In this document: positions 28,919-36,694 of the stretch, in pieces
Position numbering within the stretch: the first letter of the stretch is position 1
Layout of the letters: each line of letters starts with the position of its first letter
DNA from: Nostoc favosum CHAB5714
Lineage (GTDB): Bacteria; Cyanobacteriota; Cyanobacteriia; Cyanobacteriales; Nostocaceae
Direction: 5' to 3'
Assembly (NCBI RefSeq): GCF_020829495.1
Contig: NZ_JAIVFQ010000028.1
Coordinates: forward strand, 1-64,000
Length of the DNA: 64,000 nucleotides
Made by a program: the position numbers and the translations under genes
Notes under the pieces: generated by a model
The model's database searches: none
Told to the model about the DNA's origin: nothing
The model's input: the letters and a program-made list of their open reading frames with translations, nothing else

Positions 28919-29104
28919 GGGAGCATACCAAATGTGTAAAAACATATTTTGTCATTGCGAGCGTAATGAAATGAAGCGAAGCAATCGCAGCATCTAGACT
29001 TTGCGATTGCTTCATTCCGCAACTCTTAGAGACGCACTCGCGTTCGCTCCATTCGCAATGACTACCTGCTAACTTGGTAAATTTGCTTGCATTGGGATGC
29101 TCCC
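28919..29104. mobile_element. MITE-like element, family C, copy 1
   Basis: Ends GGGAGCATACCAAATG and CATTGGGATGCTCCC are inverted repeats. The interior (TTGCGAGCG, GAAGCAATCGCAGCATCTAG, GCGATTGCTTCATTCCGC) recurs in reverse orientation at 51343-51574. No coding capacity; the remaining bases of 28756-29168 show nothing else. Confidence 0.75.
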
Positions 29105-29168
29105 TTTGCATTTAGTAAATTGGTATTCTAGTTTGTTTTAAAAAGCAGACTTCATATCTGATTATTCT

Positions 29169-29375
29169 CTACTTTTCACTAATCAGTGTTGGTGGAGTAA
29201 TAGCTGCATATTCTTTGGGTGTAAGCAATGCTTCTTGAACATCAATTTTTTTTGGTAATATTTTTTCGTTATAAAATAAATCTGCAACACTTTGTTGAGC
29301 TTTCATCAACTCTGGAGTAATTCCTTTTAGTCGATAATTAGCGCGTCCAGAAAATTGTTTACTATAGTTACTTTA
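29169..29375 (-). pseudogene. ssuA: Sulfonate-binding protein, C-terminal fragment
   Basis: About 68 codons ending in LLTPKEYAAITPPTLISEK align with the last part of the intact SsuA encoded at 29658-30764 (FLTPEEYAKITPSEVLANK), including YRLKGITPELMKAQQSVADL. A stop codon lies just upstream in the frame and no start is available. It is a leftover of a second ssuA gene. Confidence 0.7.
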
Positions 29376-29503
29376 AAAGAATTCAACCTAGTTATTCAAG
29401 CTTTTTGTCTCGTCCTGTTTAAAAAATATGGGGGATAAATTTTACTTATAGTTCTAGCTTTTTAGAGACGCAATTTCTTGCATCTCTACTTCAGATATAG
29501 AGG

Positions 29504-29650
29504 TTAAAATGGACGACTACCTGCAAGGCTAACCCGTTTCAAGACCCTTCGCTCATTCGGATCAAATGCTTGACGGTAGTGCAAGGTAGCTTGATTATTC
29601 CAGTAGACAATATCACCTATAGACCATTTATGTTGGTAGTAGAACTTGGG
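29504..29650 (-). pseudogene. tauD: Taurine dioxygenase (TauD/TfdA family), C-terminal fragment
   Basis: Forty-eight codons read HKWSIGDIVYWNNQATLHYR, then QAFDPNERRVLKRVSL, the C-terminal strand region of the 2-oxoglutarate/Fe(II) dioxygenases with the third metal ligand (His in ATLHYR) and the distal Arg (NERR) that binds 2-oxoglutarate. The piece abuts the stop codon of the intact ssuA, the rest of the gene being gone. TauD releases sulfite from taurine, which fits the surrounding sulfonate genes. Confidence 0.75.
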
Positions 29651-29657
29651 TAAATGC

Positions 29658-30764
29658 TTACTTATTCGCTAACACCTCTGAGGGAGTAATTTTGGCGTAC
29701 TCTTCAGGCGTCAAAAACCCATCCCTAACATTCACCTTCTTGGGGATAAGTCCTAAGCTGTACCACTTATCTGCAACCTCTTGTTGCTTGATAATGGTTT
29801 TTTCAGTAATCGGTAGCAGCCCATAGTCATATTTATCATGCATTATTTCTAAAGTAGGTGGATCTAGCTGAGTTACAGGAGCAAGCAGTTGTGCTACTTC
29901 TTTGGGATGATCCTTAGTCCAAATTTCTGCTTTTTCTAGCTCCTCTAGAAACACTTTGATAACATCAGGATGAGCCTGATAAAACTGGCGTGAGGTTGAG
30001 TAAAAGTTGCCAGTATCCCGCAACTTACCACCATCTGTTAGAACACGAGCTATTTTATTTTGTACATTTCTGGTAGCGAATGGCTCCCAAATATACCAAG
30101 CATCCACCTTGTTCTGACTGAATGCCGCATTTGCGTCTGCGGGTGCTAAAAAAACAGATTGGACATCACTCAGTTTCAGTTTTACATCTTCTAATGCCTT
30201 AACTAATAAGTAGTGACCGATAGAAGCTTTTTGAAAAGCCACTTTTTTACCCTTCAAATCAGTAACACTTTTAATCGGAGAGTTTACAGGAACTAAAAGT
30301 GAGATAGCTTTACCACTAGGGCGTGTAGTAGCTAGATAAACAAGAGGCGCTCCTGCTGCTTGTGAAAATACAGGAGGCGATTCGGCTGTAGATGCGATAT
30401 CTAGTCCATTTGCATTCAAGGCTTCTAGCTGTTGTGGCCCAGCCGCAAACTCAGCCCACTGCACTTTAAAACCCAGAGGCTCTAATCGCTTTTCTAAGGA
30501 ACCCTGTTTTTCTAAAATTGCTAAAGCGGAAAGTTGTTTTGAACGTACAATCCGTACTACTTGCTTCTCAGTTGACTTCTGTGTAGCGCTAGATGAAGCC
30601 AGCGATTCAGGCGAAGTTGCCGACTGTTGAGTGTTATTTTTTACTTCACTACAACTCGATAGGGCTGTTGATAGCATTAAGCAGTAACCAAGAGCAAACA
30701 ACAAGGAACGACGTGTTGTTCTCTGGCTTTTTCTGAATTCAAACTTTCCTTTTAAAGCTGGCAT
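29658..30764 (-). CDS. ssuA: Aliphatic sulfonate ABC transporter binding lipoprotein
   Basis: A 368-residue SsuA/TauA-type periplasmic binding protein. The signal sequence is followed by a lipobox (STALSSC, Cys near 38) and a Ser/Thr-rich linker. The mature protein starts with VVRIVRSKQLSALAI and carries the family hallmarks WAEFAAGPQQLEALNANGLD, GKKVAFQKASIGHYLLVKAL and WYIWEPFAT. It would deliver alkanesulfonates or taurine to an SsuC/SsuB transporter, whose genes lie at 44.5-46.3 kb. Just downstream is a tauD remnant. It is one of two complete binding proteins of this type in the window. Confidence 0.9.
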   Translation of the reverse strand: MPALKGKFEFRKSQRTTRRSLLFALGYCLMLSTALSSCSEVKNNTQQSATSPESLASSSATQKSTEKQVVRIVRSKQLSALAILEKQGSLEKRLEPLGFKVQWAEFAAGPQQLEALNANGLDIASTAESPPVFSQAAGAPLVYLATTRPSGKAISLLVPVNSPIKSVTDLKGKKVAFQKASIGHYLLVKALEDVKLKLSDVQSVFLAPADANAAFSQNKVDAWYIWEPFATRNVQNKIARVLTDGGKLRDTGNFYSTSRQFYQAHPDVIKVFLEELEKAEIWTKDHPKEVAQLLAPVTQLDPPTLEIMHDKYDYGLLPITEKTIIKQQEVADKWYSLGLIPKKVNVRDGFLTPEEYAKITPSEVLANK

Positions 30765-30883
30765 TGGTTGTTTTATTGATTTCCCTCTAGGTGGTTAGAA
30801 CAATGATGATTAATTGCAATGTAAAAAACAAAAAATCTTATCTATTAAGTTATTTAAAAATTACAATAAATATTTATTAAATT

Positions 30884-31028
30884 AGAGGATGTTTTAAAAG
30901 CCCCAGAAGGTATAATTTTGCTGTTCTCACTTGGGTTAACTTCGACGATAAATCAAGGTTTTAGCCATGTACTGAGATACTTGACTGTACTAACTAGGAG
31001 AACAAAAGACCCTTTTAAAACATCCTCT
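30884..31028. mobile_element. MITE-like element, family D
   Basis: Perfect 17-bp inverted ends AGAGGATGTTTTAAAAG and CTTTTAAAACATCCTCT bound 145 bases without coding capacity, flanked by TTA on both sides. A solitary end of the same family is at 50941-50957. The rest of 30765-31357 holds heptamers and no gene. Confidence 0.8.
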
Positions 31029-31270
31029 TAGGTAAGAGAGTGGGTATTACCCACCCCCCAACAATTCGAGGAACTGAAAATTTAATAGTTAGAAGGGAAA
31101 ATTTAGGAAGTGGAGTGAGAAGATCCCACTCCAATATCGTGCTAGTGGAAGATTGAAACTTGTGAGTAAAACTCTGTCTTGTTCGTGTTCAATTTTGCTA
31201 GTATTTCCAAGCGACTAGAATTGTAGCTTTGTAGGAAGTGTTTTTAGTTGAGTCATATCAATTTTAGATT

Positions 31271-31322
31271 GTTGGGCATTGGGCATTGGGCATTGGGCAT
31301 TGGGCATTGGGCATTGGGCATG
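31271..31322 (-). repeat. STRR tract of TTGGGCA heptamers
   Basis: About seven tandem copies of the heptamer TTGGGCA. Confidence 0.85.
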
Positions 31323-31357
31323 GGTTATTCCTGTTGTCTCCTTCATCACCCTTGTCT

Positions 31358-31898
31358 CTAAGAATATTGGGTGATCACAGGTAGTTGATCGTTGAGTACC
31401 CAATCGCCGATCGCTCGCAATTTGTAGTCCACAGGATCATGGAGGGTAAAAGTTCGCAAATCTCGCCAGTAACGGTCAAATCCATACTTAGTTGCAGTGG
31501 CGCGAGTTCCGGTAACTTCAAAGATGCGGTTGGTAATATCTATACCTACACGGGTAGCTAATGCCTTGGACGCGGAAACTGCGTTAGCGAAGCTCGCCGC
31601 AGGCATCGCTACTTCTCCCCTCTCTTGATGAGTCAGCGATACATCCTTATCCCACGCTGCTTGCACCTTTTCGGCTGCTTGGTCGGCTAGAGCGATCGCA
31701 GCTTGAATTTCCACCCAAAAATCACCGTAATGATGTAGAAGATATGGGTCTTGAGTAGCACTATCTACCCCTGATGTAATCCACGCTTTAGTAGTAGTTT
31801 TTGTATACTCACGAGCGGCGGCGAAGGCTGCTTTAGTAATTCCTAGATAAACATTGGTTTTTGTTAGCTGGGCAATAATGCCAAGAAATTTTAAACTC
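31358..31898 (-). pseudogene. Acyl-CoA dehydrogenase-like monooxygenase (SfnB/DszC type), C-terminal remnant
   Basis: About 179 codons without a start, from KFLGIIAQLTKTNVYLGITK to LRAIGDWVLNDQLPVI. The sequence matches the C-terminal helical domain of the acyl-CoA-dehydrogenase-like flavoproteins of sulfur metabolism (SfnB, DszC): TKYGFDRYWRDLRTFTLHDP is the flavin-adjacent end motif with its HDP. The first half (over 200 residues) is missing and is replaced by repetitive sequence. In the middle the frame is crossed by a palindromic repeat (31581-31609) translated as AMPAASFANAV. Family members act with reduced flavin on sulfones or related sulfur compounds. Confidence 0.7.
31581..31609 (-). 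repeat. Coding palindromic repeat, family E, copy 1
   Basis: On the minus strand it reads GCGATGCCTGCGGCGAGC followed by TTCGCTAACGC. It is in frame inside the remnant monooxygenase gene. Related copies: 39752, 46761, 48601 and 53325. Confidence 0.7.
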
Positions 31899-32068
31899 TC
31901 ATTTCTCCGTGTCCTCTGCGCCTCTGCGGTTCGTTATTTAGGAGAAATGTAGAGTGGGCAAGGCCCACGCTACAAGTGAACAGAGGAAATGGAACATGGA
32001 ACGTTGTAAAAAATTGTCCTTTGTCATTAGTTATTTGTCCTTTGGTAATGACCAATGACTAATGACAG

Positions 32069-32822
32069 TTATTTCTTAGCCGCTAAATATTCGTTTGCGG
32101 CTTTCTCAACACCTGTACCCTTGAAGAAGTCTTGATTGAGACTGGTGTACAACTCCAAAGGATGGATTGAGAGGAAGTAGCGGAGGTCTTCTTCGGTAAT
32201 GATTTCGTGTTCTGCCATTGAGTAAGCGTTGGCAGTAACGGCGGTGATATCAGGCACATCCCAGTGACCGGAATCTGAACCCAAGAAGCGCATATTCCAA
32301 CTCTTCAATTCCTTCTTCGGGAGTGTGCAGGGGAATGGCGGCGATGGGTGTTAAGCGATCGCTATAAGGGCGGAAAATATCAGCATGGTAGGTGTTAACT
32401 GCTCGACAAACAGCCCGCCGCATTTCTTCGTTACCGATATTCGGGGCCATTGTTGCCAAGTTGGGGTACACAACGGCAAAGTCTGTACCTGTTTCTTGCA
32501 AGCGCTCATGCAGCAACTTGGGTAAGCTAATAGTAGCTAAATTCAAAGTATTTTTTGTAGGACGACCCCACCAGTTAGGGCGATTGGTGCGATAAGCAAA
32601 ACGTTCTTCCCAAGTTTGCTTATACCACTTAAAGCGGGAAGATCCTGGTAAATTCTCTTTGAAACGTTCGACAAGTGCAGTTCCACCAATTTGCTCTAAA
32701 TAATCCAAGACTGCTGGTTCAAATTCTTGGGTATGTACATCAGTATCAATGATCGGATAACCAAGTTTTTCCCGAATTTGAGCAGACTTGGTTTTTTGTG
32801 GGCGGTCTAGAGCGATCGTCAT
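32069..32822 (-). pseudogene. Amidohydrolase, internally deleted copy
   Basis: The N-terminal 170 residues (from MTIALDRPQKTKSAQIREKL) are closely similar to the intact amidohydrolase at 32947-34443, including the metal-site DTDVHTQ. After EEGIEELEYA the sequence jumps to the C-terminal part (FLGSDSGHWDVPDITAV to the end) in another frame. About 240 codons have been lost with a frameshift at about 32290, removing most of the barrel and metal ligands. The two parts can be seen as a 190-codon frame and a 79-codon frame overlapping at 32250-32308. It is a dead tandem duplicate. Confidence 0.9.
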
Positions 32823-32859
32823 GATAGTTTACCCTCATCAAATGTTTATAGACATTGGC

Positions 32860-32928
32860 AAAGACGCGATAAATCGCCGTCTTTACAAGAATCAATCATT
32901 TGTAGAGACGGCGATTTATCGCGTCTCT
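32860..32928. repeat. Long hairpin of family B-like repeats
   Basis: Inverted arms GACGCGATAAATCGCCGTCT and its complement, about 29 bp each, enclose a 10-base loop. It separates the dead and intact amidohydrolase genes. Confidence 0.8.
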
Positions 32929-32946
32929 TAAACCGAACCGTATTGC

Positions 32947-34443
32947 CTAGTCCCTAGTCTCTTTCCCAGCCAAAAATTCATCTGCGGTTTTCTCGATAGC
33001 CGTACCTTTGAAGAAGTCACGATTCAGGCTGGTATACAACTCCAAGGGATGAATTGACAGGAAATATTGCAAATCTTCTTCGCTGATAATCTTGCGTTCT
33101 ACCATTGAATAAGTATTAGCAGCGATCGCAGTAATATCAGGTACGTCCCAGTGGCCAGAATCGGAACCCAAAAATGCTTTAACCCGATCGCCATAAGGAT
33201 TAGCTTTGCGGTTAAAAGCTTGGGCTACACGGGTATCATCTGATTCTGTCCCGAAGTAGAAGTGATTCAAGAAGCGATCGCGGATATCCTCTGGCTTGGT
33301 AACTCCTGCTACGGCGAATTCATCCAAATCACCTGGCTCTAAGGGAGATACTAAGTCAGCGTGGAAACCTAAACCACTGCCTAGTTGATCCAAACGACCA
33401 TGTACTAGTTCACCACCATAGCGGGTATATAATTCTAGCAGTTCTTCATAATTAACATTGGCGGGATTGTTATTTTCTACCAAATGGTCTTTATTGCGAG
33501 TATCCCAGTGCCAAATCAAATCAGTGTACAAACTAGCACCCCAAGCTGAACCTCCTTCTAAAAAGGCAAACTTGAGTGTAGGGAAGCGGTGAGTTACACC
33601 ACCAAAGAACAGAGATTTACATAGTGCTTCCCCAGCCGATGCAAAGTGACCAATATGGTTGTATTGGTAATTGCTAATGGAACGCCGATTTATCCAGCCC
33701 ATACCGGAAGAGTGGGTGGTGGGTACAACTTTCAGTTCTACGCACTTCGCCCAGAAGGGATCGTAATCATACTTACTATCCAAGCCAAAGGTGTCAATCC
33801 AGATGGCTTCGTTAGCTACTTCTTCGCCATATTTCTCGAAGGCGGGAATCGGGCGGCGGATATGTCCGGGGATTTGAATGGCTTTGAGTCCCAAAACCTT
33901 CACCGCATATTCCAATTCTGCGATCGCCTCTTCGGGCGTATGCATGGGAATGGCAGCAATGGGTGTTAAGCGATCGCTATAAGGACGGAAAATATCAGCG
34001 TGGTAAGTATTAGCTGCACGGCACACAGCCCGCCGCATCTCTTCATTACCGATGTGTGGTGCCATCGTTGCCAAGTTGGGATACACAACGGCAAAGTCTG
34101 TACCAGCTTCTTGCAAGCGTTCGTGCAGTAACTTTGGCAAACTAACGGTGGCTAAATTTAAAGCGTCGTTGGTGGGACGAGTCCAGAAAGGAGGGCGGGC
34201 GGTGCGGTAAGTGCGGCGTTCATCCCAAGATTGGTTAAACCATTTAGAGCGAGATGCACCGGGTAAGTGTTCTTGGAAACGCTCTGCGATCGCAGTTCCA
34301 GCAACTTGCTCTAAATAGTCCAAGAATGCTGGGGGAAATTCTTGGGTATGTACATCGGTGTCAATGATCGGATAACCAAGTTTTTCCCGAATTTGAGCAG
34401 ACTTGGTTTTCTTGGGACGGTCTAGTGCAATAGTCATAGCCAT
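32947..34443 (-). CDS. Amidohydrolase-2 family metal-dependent hydrolase
   Basis: A 498-residue TIM-barrel hydrolase of the amidohydrolase_2 family (related to ACMSD-type decarboxylases/hydrolases). Metal-site elements are visible: DTDVHTQ at residues about 29-35, THSSGMGW near 245, and LGSDSGHWD near 425 with the Asp expected to bind the catalytic metal. I start at ATG 34443 (MAMTIALDRP); the frame extends to 34506 but that part lies in repeat sequence. Its substrate is unknown. Two copies placed next to sulfonate genes suggest a step in breakdown of a sulfur-containing organic compound, but this is inference. The neighbouring copy (32069-32822) is deleted. Confidence 0.85.
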   Translation of the reverse strand: MAMTIALDRPKKTKSAQIREKLGYPIIDTDVHTQEFPPAFLDYLEQVAGTAIAERFQEHLPGASRSKWFNQSWDERRTYRTARPPFWTRPTNDALNLATVSLPKLLHERLQEAGTDFAVVYPNLATMAPHIGNEEMRRAVCRAANTYHADIFRPYSDRLTPIAAIPMHTPEEAIAELEYAVKVLGLKAIQIPGHIRRPIPAFEKYGEEVANEAIWIDTFGLDSKYDYDPFWAKCVELKVVPTTHSSGMGWINRRSISNYQYNHIGHFASAGEALCKSLFFGGVTHRFPTLKFAFLEGGSAWGASLYTDLIWHWDTRNKDHLVENNNPANVNYEELLELYTRYGGELVHGRLDQLGSGLGFHADLVSPLEPGDLDEFAVAGVTKPEDIRDRFLNHFYFGTESDDTRVAQAFNRKANPYGDRVKAFLGSDSGHWDVPDITAIAANTYSMVERKIISEEDLQYFLSIHPLELYTSLNRDFFKGTAIEKTADEFLAGKETRD

Positions 34444-34493
34444 TTTACCTGAATTTTCAAATGCATTGGTCAAGAGGGGAGCAGAAAGTTTAC

Positions 34494-34583
34494 AGGACTT
34501 ACGCAAAATAATGGAAAAACGAACCGCAAAGGCGCAAAGGACACAAAGGAATGAGAGTTTTAGAGAGCTATTGCGTAAGTCCT
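34494..34583. mobile_element. MITE-like element, family F
   Basis: Ninety bases with perfect 13-bp inverted ends AGGACTTACGCAA and TTGCGTAAGTCCT. No coding capacity. Confidence 0.75.
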
Positions 34584-34592
34584 AAGTTTATA

Positions 34593-34907
34593 AGCCTGGA
34601 AGTTGAGCCTTTGAGCCTGGAAGTTGAGCCTTTGAGCCTGGAAGTTGAGCCTTTGAGCCTGGAAGTTGAGCCTTTGAGCCTGGAAGTTGAGCCTTTGAGC
34701 CTGGAAGTTGAGCCTTTGAGCCTGGAAGTTGAGCCTTTGAGCTTGGAAGTTGAGCCTTTGAGCTTGGAAGTTGAGCCTTTGAGCTTGGAATTTGAGCCTT
34801 TGAGCCTGGAAGTTGAGCCTTTGAGCCTGGAAGTTGAGCCTTTGAGCTTGGAAGTTGAGCCTTTGAGCCTGGAAGTTGAGCCTTTGAGCTTGGAAGTTGA
34901 GCCTTTG
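34593..34907. repeat. 21-bp tandem array 3 (15 units)
   Basis: Fifteen units of AGCCTGGAAGTTGAGCCTTTG with few changes (CTTGG for CCTGG; one TTTGAG). It lies between two small mobile elements. The long open frames over it encode SLEVEPL heptads on the plus strand and KGSTSRL on the minus strand; neither has a ribosome site. Confidence 0.92.
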
Positions 34908-34917
34908 AAATACTTAA

Positions 34918-35060
34918 TTAACGCCGTGTGCAACTTTCTCTCAAACCTAACCCCCAACCCCTTCCCTACAAGCGTTGGGGAGCAAGAATCAAAGCCTCTC
35001 TCCCCTTGGGGGAGAGGTTTGGAAGTGGGGTTTAAAGAATAAGTCCCACATCGCGTTAAT
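34918..35060. mobile_element. MITE-like element, family G, copy 1
   Basis: Imperfect ends TTAACGCCGTGTGCAA and CCACATCGCGTTAA; the interior has CCCCAACCCCTTCCCTACAA, then GCGTTGGGGAGC and GGGGGAGAGGTTTGG. A direct copy is at 36226-36364, so two copies flank the binding-protein gene between them. The last 90 bases before 35152 are CTCCCTCAT-type repeats. Confidence 0.75.
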
Positions 35061-35151
35061 TACAAAAATTTGTTTTTCTTGCTTAGAAAAGTTACTGATT
35101 CCTGCCTCCTCTGCTCCCCCTACTCCCTCATCTCCCTCATCCCCCCACTCC

Positions 35152-36204
35152 CTATTTCTCTTCAGCAACCCAATCTGTTAATTTAAAGTCCGACTTTGCT
35201 AAACCCTGCGAGACTAAAAAATTCTTTGTCCCCTCTAAAAGTTTCACACCCTCGGCTGGTAATGGTTCTTCTGATATTTGTTTGAGCGGTAACGATACTT
35301 TAATAATATTGAGGGGATATTTAGTAGTTTGGGCATGGTACTGATAATATTCTTCAGAATTAGCTTTTAAATCCTTAGCTGCTTCTGTGAGAATTGCATT
35401 AAATTTCTGTGGAAAATCAGGTTGTTTCGCCAGAAAGCTTTCGGTTGCTACAACTAATGATGTCCCTGACAGACCTTTATGATTCGCAGAAGAATCAATC
35501 ACTGGAAACCCTTGTGATTTCAAAAAAGGCCCCAAATCACTTGAAGTTGCATAAGCAGCTATATCACCACGTTCTAAAGCAGCTTTTGCCTCAGTAGTCA
35601 TCAAATGAACAACTTTTACATCCTTGGCAATTTTAGCTTCAGCTAACAGACCCAGCAGGTATCGATGCATATAAGAACCTTTTTGGGTAGCTATTTTTTC
35701 ACCTTTGAGTTCAGCAAGCGATCGCGCCCCATTCTTTTTCGCTACTAACCAGGCGGTTGTATTAAATTGAGTAATCCGCAATAATCGGGTTTCCTGACCC
35801 CTCGCTCTCAAAACTATGGCTGGTGTATCTCCTAAAGAGCCAACATCTAATTGTCCAGCGACAAGCGCCTCATTTAGATCCGGCCCGTTAGGAAACCTTG
35901 CAAAAGTAATGTTTTTAAATCCCGCTTTTTGCAACTCACTATCTAATATTCCTTTTTTCTTTGCCCAACCAAGTGGCCCTGTAGGTTCTGAACTACCTAC
36001 ATAACCTATTCGTAGGGTAGAAATGTTGTTAGATGCAGCTACAGCACTATTGGCCTTAATAGCCTCAATAGATTGAGCAGATTTTGTTTCGCCTTGGCTA
36101 CATCCTGTAGTTAGTAGTAGTAGGATACAAGCCACTGATGTTGATAATCTTGAAGGAAGTTTATTTTTACTGATAGAACCTGTTCCTACTGCGATTGCTA
36201 GCAT
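35152..36204 (-). CDS. SsuA/TauA-type ABC transporter binding lipoprotein
   Basis: A 350-residue binding protein of the nitrate/sulfonate/taurine group. The signal ends in a lipobox (LLLLTTGC). Mature motifs are LRIGYVGSSEPTGPLGWAKK, FARFPNGPDLNEALVAGQLD, VGSLGDTPAI and GEKIATQKGSYMHRYLLGLL. I start at ATG 36204 because the 51 codons upstream in the frame are translated mobile-element sequence. It is the third gene of the flavoprotein-ferredoxin operon, from which it is now separated by a family G element, and likely brings in the substrate of those enzymes. The ligand is probably an organosulfonate, but it cannot be read from sequence. Confidence 0.85.
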   Translation of the reverse strand: MLAIAVGTGSISKNKLPSRLSTSVACILLLLTTGCSQGETKSAQSIEAIKANSAVAASNNISTLRIGYVGSSEPTGPLGWAKKKGILDSELQKAGFKNITFARFPNGPDLNEALVAGQLDVGSLGDTPAIVLRARGQETRLLRITQFNTTAWLVAKKNGARSLAELKGEKIATQKGSYMHRYLLGLLAEAKIAKDVKVVHLMTTEAKAALERGDIAAYATSSDLGPFLKSQGFPVIDSSANHKGLSGTSLVVATESFLAKQPDFPQKFNAILTEAAKDLKANSEEYYQYHAQTTKYPLNIIKVSLPLKQISEEPLPAEGVKLLEGTKNFLVSQGLAKSDFKLTDWVAEEK

Positions 36205-36225
36205 GACTCTTTTCTCCGTCGTACT

Positions 36226-36364
36226 ATACGCCGTGTGCAACTTTCTCTCAGACCTAACCCCCAACCCCTTCCCTACAAGCGTTGGGGAGCAAGAATCAAA
36301 GCCTCTCTCCCTGTGGGGGAGAGGTTTGGAGAGGGGTTCTAAGGATAAGCTGCACATCGCGTTA
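36226..36364. mobile_element. MITE-like element, family G, copy 2
   Basis: Same orientation and layout as 34918-35060. Its right end directly touches the stop codon of the ferredoxin gene, so it has pushed the ferredoxin and binding-protein genes apart. Confidence 0.75.
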
Positions 36365-36694
36365 CTATTTCATCTGCTTCAGAATTTGGAATGTTTGATC
36401 GGCTTTTGCTGTTGATGTACGTTTATGTCCCCAACCGATGTTTTCCCGGTAACTACCCAGTAGCCCAACTTCTGCCAATTCTGCCTCGTTGACCGAAGTC
36501 GTCACATCGCTTTCTGGTGCAACATAAAGAGCATCAACTGGACAATACAATTCGCACATATAACAGGTTTGGCAGTCACTCTGTCGAGCAATAGTTGGCG
36601 GCGCATCGGGTACTCTGTCAAACACGTTGGTTGGACAAATGTTTACGCAGATATTACATTTTATGCACCGCGACTCGCTGACCAACTCAATCAC
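36365..36694 (-). CDS. 2[4Fe-4S] ferredoxin-like subunit
   Basis: A 109-residue protein with two cluster motifs, CIKCNICVNICP (residues about 10-21) and CQTCYMCELYCP (about 41-52), followed by a 55-residue tail ending in DQTFQILKQMK. Its ATG overlaps the end of the flavoprotein gene by 4 bases, indicating a tight pair. The arrangement, a dicluster ferredoxin with a long C-terminal tail paired with an FrdA/AprA-like flavoprotein, resembles the beta subunit of adenylylsulfate reductase, though sulfate reduction is not implied. It most probably passes electrons to or from that flavoprotein. Confidence 0.85.
   Translation of the reverse strand: MIELVSESRCIKCNICVNICPTNVFDRVPDAPPTIARQSDCQTCYMCELYCPVDALYVAPESDVTTSVNEAELAEVGLLGSYRENIGWGHKRTSTAKADQTFQILKQMK

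Noticed and set aside
28896..29111. 71-codon minus-strand frame
   Set aside because: It lies entirely within a MITE-like element with a reversed copy at 51343-51574.
34551..35042. Long open frame encoding repeated SLEVEPL, and its minus-strand counterpart
   Set aside because: Both frames are open over a 21-bp array because the period is divisible by three; no ribosome site, and the ends run into mobile-element sequence.
36204..36357. 51 additional N-terminal residues on the SsuA-like binding protein
   Set aside because: This part is a translated family G element, and the signal peptide begins after it.
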